Of a DNA stretch of 7,751 bases, positions 1 through 5,611 are shown in pieces. The translations under genes were made by a program, and so were the position numbers. The stretch spans positions 1 through 7,751 of the forward strand of contig CAYOVG010000334.1 of NCBI GenBank assembly GCA_964407285.1. Reading direction: 5' to 3'. Origin of the DNA: CAYOVG01 sp964407285 (GTDB taxonomy: Bacteria; Desulfobacterota; Syntrophobacteria; Syntrophobacterales; Syntrophobacteraceae). Below the pieces are notes generated by a model that searched no databases, was not told the DNA's origin, and saw only the letters and a program-made list of their open reading frames with translations. Within the stretch, counting starts at the first letter, position 1, and each line of letters begins with the position of its first letter.

Positions 1-1
1 G

Positions 2-1078
2 TCGTGGGCGTACTTCTGGGCCGGGGACTTCCCCGCGCGCCAACTCGTCGGCTTCTACGCGGGGCTCGCCATCCTGCTGGGACCGTGGGGAATAAGGAAG
101 AAGGCCGCCTGCTGCGCCGTTTTGCTCGGAGTTTGCGCGGCCATGACGGTTATGCCCTTGCCGGCGTCGATCCTTCCGGATTCCTTCGCCGCCGGCAAAG
201 GCGGGGAACCGCTTCTGAAAGCCACCGTGGTGGATGTCGGCCAGGGGAGTTCGACCCTCGTGGAATTCCCGACGGGCGAAACCATGCTCGTGGACGGCGG
301 GGGCTTTTTTGACGACTCTTTCGACATCGGACGCTACGTGCTCGCCCCCTTCCTCTGGGCTTCCGGCATCAGGAGGCTCGACTATGTCGTGCTTTCTCAC
401 GATCACCCCGACCACCGCAACGGACTTCGCTTCATACTGGAGCAATTCGACGTGAGGGTCCTGTGGGAGAGCGGCATTTCGGACTTACCGCCCGGTGAGG
501 ACACTGCGGGCGACCGCCGGAAAGGCGCTCATCCGCGGGCGTCGGGCTCCGGCAGCCGGTTGTCCGCGATTGCCGAAAAGCGCGGCATACCCGTTCGAAG
601 GGTCCCGGACATCCTCGGCGCGCACGAGGTGGGTCCATGCCGCATCAACATCTTGCATCCGAACCCCGATTTCCTGGAAAACAAATGGGACGGGAAGGAT
701 TTGAACGACATTTCCATCGTCATCGAGATTTCACACGGAGACACCCGCCTGATCGTGCCGGGAGACATCAGCCGGGCGGTGGAAAAGGAAATCTTCAGCG
801 CTTATGTCCCACCCGGCCCGCTCGTGCTCATTGCCCCGCACCACGGGAGCATTCATTCCGGCGGTCCGGTTCTCTTTGACCGCCTCCAGCCGTGTGCGGT
901 AGTATTTTCGTGCGGTTACCACAATGTGATGGGCATGCCCGCGCCGGCGTTCCTGGCTCGTTGCGGGGAACGCGGGATTCCCGTCTACCGGACCGACCAG
1001 CACGGGGCGGTGCGGGCAGTATCCAACGGGTCGGAATGGGAGTTTCGCACCTGGAGAAAACCGGAACACGGGACATGA
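2..1078 (+). CDS. comEC: ComEC/Rec2-family DNA uptake protein, C-terminal part (5' truncated by window)
   Basis: The frame is open from the window edge, so the true start lies upstream; 358 residues are visible. Residues about 15-29 and 36-55 are hydrophobic and look like the last membrane helices of the competence domain. The rest is the metallo-beta-lactamase-like domain that follows it in long ComEC proteins. It opens with VDVGQGSSTLVEF, then has the metal-site motif SHDHPDH (residues 132-138, a variant of the HxHxDH pattern), then IVPGD, then APHHGS, and ends in CGYHNVMGMPAP and VYRTDQHGAV, which match the usual ComEC tail. In the family, ComEC forms the inner-membrane channel for single-stranded DNA during transformation, and the extracytoplasmic beta-lactamase domain is proposed to degrade one strand. 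The metal ligands appear intact, so the domain may be active. The next gene is 140 bases away with its own promoter, so comEC is probably not part of the following operon. Family assignment is confident; natural competence of the organism is not shown. Confidence 0.93.
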   Translation, partial: SWAYFWAGDFPARQLVGFYAGLAILLGPWGIRKKAACCAVLLGVCAAMTVMPLPASILPDSFAAGKGGEPLLKATVVDVGQGSSTLVEFPTGETMLVDGGGFFDDSFDIGRYVLAPFLWASGIRRLDYVVLSHDHPDHRNGLRFILEQFDVRVLWESGISDLPPGEDTAGDRRKGAHPRASGSGSRLSAIAEKRGIPVRRVPDILGAHEVGPCRINILHPNPDFLENKWDGKDLNDISIVIEISHGDTRLIVPGDISRAVEKEIFSAYVPPGPLVLIAPHHGSIHSGGPVLFDRLQPCAVVFSCGYHNVMGMPAPAFLARCGERGIPVYRTDQHGAVRAVSNGSEWEFRTWRKPEHGT

Positions 1079-1174
1079 GGAGGCGGGTTATCTCATTGCG
1101 TAACCGACCGGATGAATTGAAAGCCGTCCGGAAGGACCGTCATGGATTACTTTGATCGGGGTAGCGGATTTATC

Positions 1175-1202
1175 TTGACAAGCGATCACACCACCCTATA
1201 CT
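1175..1202 (+). promoter_or_regulatory. Sigma70-type promoter for the tetR-transporter operon
   Basis: A perfect -35 hexamer TTGACA (1175-1180) is separated by 16 bp from TATACT (1197-1202), one base off the -10 consensus. Transcription would start near 1208-1210, leaving a leader of only about 10 nt before the ATG at 1219. No other promoter of this quality was seen in the gaps of the following four genes, so it probably serves the whole set. Confidence 0.7.
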
Positions 1203-1214
1203 GACTGAGAGTCA
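1202..1214 (+). promoter_or_regulatory. Candidate TetR operator overlapping the -10 box and start site
   Basis: TGACT-GAG-AGTCA is a perfect 5-bp inverted repeat centred on 1208. After one mismatched pair, the symmetry continues for two more (TA at 1199-1200, TA at 1216-1217). It overlaps the last base of the -10 box, the expected transcription start and the leader. A repressor bound here would block RNA polymerase, so autorepression by the adjacent TetR protein is the natural reading. The 7-mer TGACTGA recurs at 1892-1898, just ahead of the transporter gene. Assignment as operator is inferred from position and symmetry. Confidence 0.5.
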
Positions 1215-1218
1215 TTAA

Positions 1219-1875
1219 ATGAACGAAGGTCAAAAGAAGACGACAAGACGGAGGCGAAAAGAACAGGCGCAACGCAGGCAATCCATCCTCGAAGCCGCCA
1301 GGGAAGTCTTTTTCGACAAGGGTTTCATGGACGCCACCATGGACGCCATCGCCGACCGGTGCGATCTGGCTAAGGGGACCCTCTACCTGTACTTCAAGAG
1401 CAAGGAAGAGCTGTACGTGTCCATTATGGCGGAGGGCATGAGGCTTCTGAAGAAGGACTTCGACAGAATCAGCGGACTGCCCTCGCCGGCCGACGAACTC
1501 CTGGCGGAAGCGCTGCAGACCTACTATGGTTTCTACCAGGAAAACCGGAAGTATTTCAGGATCATGTTCCTGAGCAGCCGGCCGGACGTGCGGGAGCGCG
1601 TACCCGCCGAACTGCTCGAAGAGTGCCTGGACAGCGCGCGCGGCTGCATGCAGATACTGAACGACGTCATTGAGAAGGGAATGGTGAACGGCGCATTCAG
1701 AAGGGTCGCCCCGTGGCCCGTCGCCACCATTTTGTGGTCCACTGTGAATGGAGTCATAATGAACTACGAGCAGGATGCTCTCTACCGTGACGAAGTCCTG
1801 AGAGGCGTTTCGCTGGAAGAGATGCTGCGGCAAAGCCTCGATCTCGTCCTGAACGGCCTGCGAAGCGAAACGTAA
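1219..1875 (+). CDS. TetR/AcrR-family transcriptional repressor
   Basis: A 218-residue protein of normal TetR length. The helix-turn-helix domain spans residues about 21-66: ILEAAREVFFDKGF, then the ATMDAIADRCDLAKGTLYLYF core, then KSKEELY. The remaining 150 residues are the variable ligand-binding and dimerisation domain, so the inducer cannot be read from sequence. Residues 6-20 are strongly basic (four arginines in a row plus KEQAQRR), an N-terminal arm that may contact the DNA minor groove. The ATG at 1219 is the only sensible start, because the helix-turn-helix begins soon after it. GAGAG at 1207-1211 could serve as a weak ribosome site, which would place it inside the candidate operator. 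The gene heads a run of four same-strand genes for an envelope transport system, and TetR proteins commonly repress an adjacent exporter and themselves. Family call is very secure; target and ligand are inferred. Confidence 0.95.
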   Translation: MNEGQKKTTRRRRKEQAQRRQSILEAAREVFFDKGFMDATMDAIADRCDLAKGTLYLYFKSKEELYVSIMAEGMRLLKKDFDRISGLPSPADELLAEALQTYYGFYQENRKYFRIMFLSSRPDVRERVPAELLEECLDSARGCMQILNDVIEKGMVNGAFRRVAPWPVATILWSTVNGVIMNYEQDALYRDEVLRGVSLEEMLRQSLDLVLNGLRSET

Positions 1876-1905
1876 CGCTTCGCCGGCTCCATGACTGACG
1901 TGGCT

Positions 1906-1931
1906 CTTTTGTAGCGCCACAGCTACAAAGG
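1906..1931 (+). promoter_or_regulatory. Intercistronic inverted repeat between tetR and transporter genes
   Basis: TTTGTAGC (1908-1915) and GCTACAAA (1922-1929) are perfect 8-bp arms around the 6-nt spacer GCCACA. As RNA the stem can extend with a U-G and a C-G pair to 10 bp (1906-1931). It starts 30 nt after the tetR stop and ends 15 nt before the transporter ribosome site. There is no following T run, so it is not a standard intrinsic terminator. It may be a second repressor operator, an RNA processing or stability hairpin that sets the ratio of repressor to pump, or a leaky attenuator. A competing 5-bp pairing, GTGGC (1900-1904) with GCCAC (1916-1920), uses the loop of the main hairpin. 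Confidence 0.55.
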
Positions 1932-1946
1932 AAACGCCGAATCGAG

Positions 1947-1952
1947 AAGGAG
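1947..1952 (+). promoter_or_regulatory. Ribosome binding site of the RND transporter
   Basis: AAGGAG lies 7 nt before the ATG at 1960. It fixes the start of the transporter at 1960, immediately ahead of the first membrane helix. Confidence 0.8.
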
Positions 1953-1959
1953 AGACGCC

Positions 1960-4788
1960 ATGAAAAGGATATCCGGACCGATGGTTTCCGTCCTTCTCGT
2001 TTTCGCCGTCACCCTGGTCCCGATGCTGTACGGGAACCTGGTCGTCAAGAGAGGCGGAATCCTCGACGACTCGCTCCTGAACGAAAAAGATCCCTTCTAC
2101 ATTATGGACAAAAGGGCGGAGTCCCTCCTGGACCGGGGGCTCAAGACTTCCGACGCCGTCACCCTGGTGGTTCCCGTCCGCTCCCCGACATTCGCCGCGG
2201 ACCTGCGGTTCGTTCAAACCCTCGGCGAGGACCTGAAGACCGCCTTTCCCGAGTATGGAGTACTGAGTCTTTCGGTAGTCCCGAAGTATCGCGACAACGG
2301 TGAGGAGCTTCTCAACAGCCCATACATAAACGATGCGGTCCTGCGGGAGATGGCCGCCGATGCTTCCGGGCTTGCGGAATCGCAGTGGCGGACGGAAGTA
2401 GTTCGCGACCCCTCCGTCTACGGTATATTGATCGGGAGGAATTTTGACTACGCCGTCGTGACCTTGCTCCTGCCGCGAGGGTTCGACGAAATCGCCGTCT
2501 TCAGGCGACTTGCGGCATTCCTGGAGCAACGCGGTATTCCCTGGTGCGAGTGGTTCTTCAAAGCGGATATATACCCGGCCGGCAAGTACAAAGACATAAC
2601 CGTGGCGGGATGGGCGGCGGCCTGCGGCCTGATGGACGCGGCGCTCGCATCGGATATGGTGAAACTCACCTCGATGGGGCTGCTGATCGCGGGCGTCATG
2701 CTCTACTTCAGTTTGCGGTCCGCCAGGCAGACGCTCGTCGCTATGATCACCCTGGCGATATGCCTGCTCTGGACTCGGGGCTCCATCGGCATTTTGCAGA
2801 CGCTTGGCGTCTACGTCCATGAGCGGGTCTACGCCCTGCTCGTCTATACGGCCGTCATCATTTCCGGAATATCCTTCGTGGAGCGCAAGTTCGAATGCTA
2901 CAACGAGGTGCGCATCGGTTCCCCGGATTGCACATGCGGTCAGGGATGGGCCGCAACCCGCGGCATCGTGGACGGCGTCATATGGATCACGGCCATCAAT
3001 GCGCTCGCAAACTTCGGAACGCTCTACCAGATAGGTATCCGGGGAATACTCGAGGTGGGAGCGCTCTCGGCGCTCGGCATCGTCTACCTGCTCCTTCTGG
3101 TGCTCTGGTTTCTTCCCGCCCTCCATACGCTTACGGGCGGAGAAGCCGTATCCTCGGGCGTCGGAGCCGACAGCGTCGGAGCCGGCTGCATCGAAACCGG
3201 CGACGCGGAAACCCGCGAGGCGGGAGTCGATTCCGGAGGCACCCGAGGGCCGCGGTCCGCCCGGACATGCGGCCCATCGCGGCAGTCGGTCGAGCGGTTG
3301 CGCGCCGTGGGATCGCTTCGTCCCAACAGGGCGGCCGACGCCTGGGACCGCTTCCTGCAAAGAATCGTCGCCGCCTGTCATCTGGCGCTGGACCCCGACG
3401 GGCGGAAACCCTTTCAGTACTCCGGAAAAGCGATGCTGGCCATCTCCTTCACGGCCGTCCCGACCGTGGCGGCCGCTCTCATGATCGCCTCCGACCATGC
3501 GCCGTTCGTCAAGAAAGACTTCCAGTTTCTCCACATCAGGACCCGGCCTCTCGACTACCTGCCGGATACGATCGTCTACCGGGCGAGCGAGATACTCAAC
3601 AGGCAGGGCAATTACGGCTTCGACCGGATACCTGTGCTGGTGATGCCCGCGAACCGGCCGGGAGGCGTTGAGAGAGGCGTCGAAGACCCGGCGTTTGTCG
3701 CAAGAGTCGATGAACTCGCCCGGAGAATAAGGGAAATCGAAAACGTTCGCGAAGTGAGTTCGGTTGTGGATACCGTGAAGATGATTTCGCGGGAATCCCA
3801 TGGGACCCCTCTGCCGCGGACCGTCGGTGAAATCCATGACGCGCTGCAGATGATCGAATGGGACCTCGGCCCGAAAATCAAGGAGCATTTCTGGTACGAC
3901 GAGGGCGTGATCCTCTTCGTATCGTTTTCGGCGGACGATTCGAACGGCGCGGGCGACATCGTGAACAGCATCATCGGACTTTCCCGCGACGCATTTGCGG
4001 ACCTCGACGTGCTGCCGTTCGGCAAGCTGCTCACCTACCCTCGAATCGACAGGTACATTCGAGAAGGCAAGCCCTGGAACGCCGTGAGTTCGCTATGGAT
4101 GGTGGCGGTGATCTGCGCGGGCTGGATCGTACGGCGCAACCGGTCCCTGCAGCGGGCGTCGTTGTCTTCATTGCCGGATCATGCCGGTCATACCATGGAT
4201 CGTCGTTCTCCCGACCGTTTAACCAGTTCATCCGTTAGTCACACGGATCATCGTTCTCCCGACCGCGCATCACGTTCATCAGGCAGTCCCCCGGACCTTT
4301 CCTCCCGCCATAGCCTCCACAACCCGCGGCTCAGCCCTTGGCGAACGGGAATCGCCATCAGCATCACGTTCGTGTTCGGTTCCGCCGTGGTCGTCCTGGT
4401 GATGATCCTGCTGCGCATACCGCTCGATCAGGCCACCGCCTGCATAACTGCTCTGGCCATAAACGCTGCCATCGACTTCAGTCTCTACATGGTGGCCGAC
4501 TACCAGAGCGCACTCCTTGCGAGCGGCGACCCGAGGGAAGCGCTACGCTATGCCTTGCCGGTAAAGGGCAAGATCATAGTCATCGATGTTCTGCTCAATT
4601 CGCTGTGTTTTGCTCCCCTCATGACCTCTCGTTTCATCCCCGTGGAGCGGATGGGAGGGATCATGATCGTCATGCTGATCGCCTGCGGTTGCGGGGCGCT
4701 GGTGCTGCTGCCGGCTCTTCTGCCGTGGTGCGTGCGAAATTCCGGTCAAAGCCGAAGTCGAACGGGTCGAAAAGAAAAGGAGGCGTAA
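1960..4788 (+). CDS. RND-superfamily (MMPL-like) inner-membrane exporter
   Basis: A 942-residue protein with the two-fold RND layout. Predicted helices: TM1 8-26, TM2 234-251, TM3 256-272, TM4 288-306, TM5 337-356, TM6 363-388, TM7 489-510, TM8 707-724, TM9 794-820, TM10 823-846, TM11 870-889, TM12 896-922. Large periplasmic loops lie between TM1-TM2 (about 27-233) and TM7-TM8 (about 511-706). TM10 has NAAIDFSLYMVADYQ, the D-[YF] proton-relay motif of MMPL/HpnN-like pumps (Asp839); the equivalent TM4 position appears to be Ser302. Two low-complexity stretches interrupt cytoplasmic loops: residues about 394-457 between TM6 and TM7, and 725-792 between TM8 and TM9. The second has a duplicated 16-residue unit and atypical codons. 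Three cysteines (313, 324, 326) lie in the TM4-TM5 loop. The family uses proton flow to export lipids or other hydrophobic molecules. The gene is 2 nt from the LolA-like gene and 84 nt after tetR. The reading frame is intact; the substrate is unknown. Confidence 0.92.
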   Translation: MKRISGPMVSVLLVFAVTLVPMLYGNLVVKRGGILDDSLLNEKDPFYIMDKRAESLLDRGLKTSDAVTLVVPVRSPTFAADLRFVQTLGEDLKTAFPEYGVLSLSVVPKYRDNGEELLNSPYINDAVLREMAADASGLAESQWRTEVVRDPSVYGILIGRNFDYAVVTLLLPRGFDEIAVFRRLAAFLEQRGIPWCEWFFKADIYPAGKYKDITVAGWAAACGLMDAALASDMVKLTSMGLLIAGVMLYFSLRSARQTLVAMITLAICLLWTRGSIGILQTLGVYVHERVYALLVYTAVIISGISFVERKFECYNEVRIGSPDCTCGQGWAATRGIVDGVIWITAINALANFGTLYQIGIRGILEVGALSALGIVYLLLLVLWFLPALHTLTGGEAVSSGVGADSVGAGCIETGDAETREAGVDSGGTRGPRSARTCGPSRQSVERLRAVGSLRPNRAADAWDRFLQRIVAACHLALDPDGRKPFQYSGKAMLAISFTAVPTVAAALMIASDHAPFVKKDFQFLHIRTRPLDYLPDTIVYRASEILNRQGNYGFDRIPVLVMPANRPGGVERGVEDPAFVARVDELARRIREIENVREVSSVVDTVKMISRESHGTPLPRTVGEIHDALQMIEWDLGPKIKEHFWYDEGVILFVSFSADDSNGAGDIVNSIIGLSRDAFADLDVLPFGKLLTYPRIDRYIREGKPWNAVSSLWMVAVICAGWIVRRNRSLQRASLSSLPDHAGHTMDRRSPDRLTSSSVSHTDHRSPDRASRSSGSPPDLSSRHSLHNPRLSPWRTGIAISITFVFGSAVVVLVMILLRIPLDQATACITALAINAAIDFSLYMVADYQSALLASGDPREALRYALPVKGKIIVIDVLLNSLCFAPLMTSRFIPVERMGGIMIVMLIACGCGALVLLPALLPWCVRNSGQSRSRTGRKEKEA
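3158..3232 (+). repeat. Degenerate 15-bp tandem repeat inside the transporter gene (TM6-TM7 linker)
   Basis: The units are GCGTCGGAGCCGACA (3158-3172), GCGTCGGAGCCGGCT (3173-3187), GCATCGAAACCGGCG (3188-3202), ACGCGGAAACCCGCG (3203-3217) and a last decayed copy to 3232. The first two share their first 12 bases exactly, and similarity falls off to the right. In frame they encode five-residue blocks GVGAD, SVGAG, CIETG, DAETR and EAGVD. The 15-bp period keeps the frame. The region is the cytoplasmic linker joining the two halves of the pump, where length change is usually tolerated. Confidence 0.6.
4197..4292 (+). repeat. 48-bp tandem duplication inside the transporter gene (TM8-TM9 insertion)
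   Basis: The first 21 bases of the unit, GGATCGTCGTTCTCCCGACC plus G, occur at 4197-4217 and again at 4245-4265 with a single G-to-A difference. The remaining 27 bases of the two units (4218-4244 and 4266-4292) are recognisably similar but diverged, for example the shared GTTCATC core. The 48-bp period equals 16 codons, giving DRRSPDRLTSSSVSHT followed by DHRSPDRASRSSGSPP. The segment sits in a Ser/Arg/His/Pro-rich insertion with codons unlike the rest of the gene. Confidence 0.75.
4777..4783 (+). promoter_or_regulatory. Ribosome binding site of the LolA-like gene, inside the transporter 3' end
   Basis: AAGGAGG, a near-perfect Shine-Dalgarno sequence, lies 7 nt before the ATG at 4791 and within the last codons of the transporter. 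It selects 4791 rather than the far-upstream in-frame starts of the same open frame, which runs back through the transporter gene. Confidence 0.88.
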
Positions 4789-4790
4789 AG

Positions 4791-5609
4791 ATGCTCAATC
4801 CAGGAATGATTCCGTGGTTGGTGATGATTGTGGTTGCGATTCCGGCGTCAATTCCGGTTGCGGCCGCTCCGGGCGTGGGGGTAGCGCAGGCGCGGGACCT
4901 GCCGCCCGACAAGATGGTTTCCGGGAGTTGGGACCTCTACCGCCAGGCGAAGCAGGAAAAGGAATCGGTGAAGATCGTGGTGAGCTACTCCGACGGCAGG
5001 CGGGAGGAGAAGAAGGGAATCCGGTGGACGAGATTCGATCCCTCCCATGAAGACTGCGTCACCATCAAGTTCCTCGCCCCGCCCCTGGACAGGGGATTGG
5101 GGCTCCTCACGTTTCGCCATGCCGACAGGGACGACGAGCAGTGGCTCAAGCTGCCGTCCCTGAAGAAGGTGAGGAAGATTGCGGCGGGAGAACAGGAAAA
5201 GTATTTCGCCGGGACCGATATGACGAACGAGGACATCCGGCAACTCATCGGAGAGCGGGTCAAGGACTTTTCCTACACTCTTGTCCGGAGGGAGAGCGAC
5301 AGTTCGATCGTCGAGGCGGTCCCGAGGGCGGGAATCGAGACCGGCTACGGCCGCCGATTGATGTGGATCGACGGAAGGTCCGCAATCACGAGAGTGGAAT
5401 ACTACGGGAAGAACGGAGAACAAATCAAGGTTCAAACGCATTCGGGCATCACCGTCTCGGGCAACGGCATGTGGCGCATCAACCACATCGAAATCGACAA
5501 CCTGCTCCTCGAGCGCAAAACGCTGCTGGATGTCGAGGAAAGGGAGATCGACGGAGACATTTCCCCCGACGTATTTGCGAAGGATTTTCTGGAAAGCGAG
5601 CGGATGTAG
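4791..5609 (+). CDS. Periplasmic LolA-like 'outer membrane lipoprotein-sorting' protein
   Basis: 272 residues. Residues 1-34 form a signal peptide with a hydrophobic core (about 8-26) and a likely cleavage site after the AQA at 32-34, so the mature protein should be periplasmic. The mature part carries the marks of the LolA-like family that pairs with RND exporters (Pfam LolA_like, PF17131, by recollection). These are a beta-rich repeat (VKIVVSYSDGRREEKKGIRW), then LGLLTFRHADRDDEQWLKLPSLKKVRKIA at 103-131, then FAGTDMTNEDI at 139-149, a variant of the family's F-x-G-[ST]-D-x-[ST]-x-E-D signature. Late strands include MWIDGRSAITRVEYYGKNGE (191-210). LolA-fold proteins shield lipid chains during transit of the periplasm, so this is the likely cargo carrier between pump and outer membrane. 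It has no lipobox cysteine, so a soluble form is expected. It starts 2 nt after the transporter stop, indicating co-translation. The family call is confident; the cargo is not known. Confidence 0.88.
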   Translation: MLNPGMIPWLVMIVVAIPASIPVAAAPGVGVAQARDLPPDKMVSGSWDLYRQAKQEKESVKIVVSYSDGRREEKKGIRWTRFDPSHEDCVTIKFLAPPLDRGLGLLTFRHADRDDEQWLKLPSLKKVRKIAAGEQEKYFAGTDMTNEDIRQLIGERVKDFSYTLVRRESDSSIVEAVPRAGIETGYGRRLMWIDGRSAITRVEYYGKNGEQIKVQTHSGITVSGNGMWRINHIEIDNLLLERKTLLDVEEREIDGDISPDVFAKDFLESERM

Positions 5610-5611
5610 CG

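Noticed and set aside
1086..1131. Inverted repeats after comEC: GGTTA/TAACC (1086-1090, 1101-1105) and CCGGA/TCCGG (1108-1112, 1127-1131).
   Set aside because: Arms are only 5 bp, loops are long and no T run follows, so there is no basis for calling a terminator.
1153..1188. TGATCG/CGATCA inverted pair flanking the -35 box.
   Set aside because: Arms are 6 bp with a 24-bp separation; this is too weak and too widely spaced to claim as an operator.
1186..3888. A 900-residue open frame on the minus strand, antisense to tetR and most of the transporter gene.
   Set aside because: Its codons are exact reverse complements of the codons of tetR and the transporter, which share one frame. In that register stops arise only from sense TTA, CTA or TCA, which this GC-rich host avoids. 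The protein is His/Arg/Gly/Asp-rich with no recognisable domain, and it crosses a promoter and an intergenic gap. It is a codon-bias shadow, useful only as proof that those three codons are absent there.
4338..4790. Upstream extension of the LolA-like frame into the transporter gene.
   Set aside because: It overlaps the transporter's last four membrane helices and reads as Arg/His-rich sequence without a signal peptide. The ATG at 4791 has an excellent ribosome site and a signal peptide directly after it.
5141..5611. Upstream extension of the barrel frame into the LolA-like gene.
   Set aside because: It is an Arg/Gly/His-rich shadow of the LolA-like coding sequence. The signal peptide begins after the ATG at 5612, just behind the previous stop codon.
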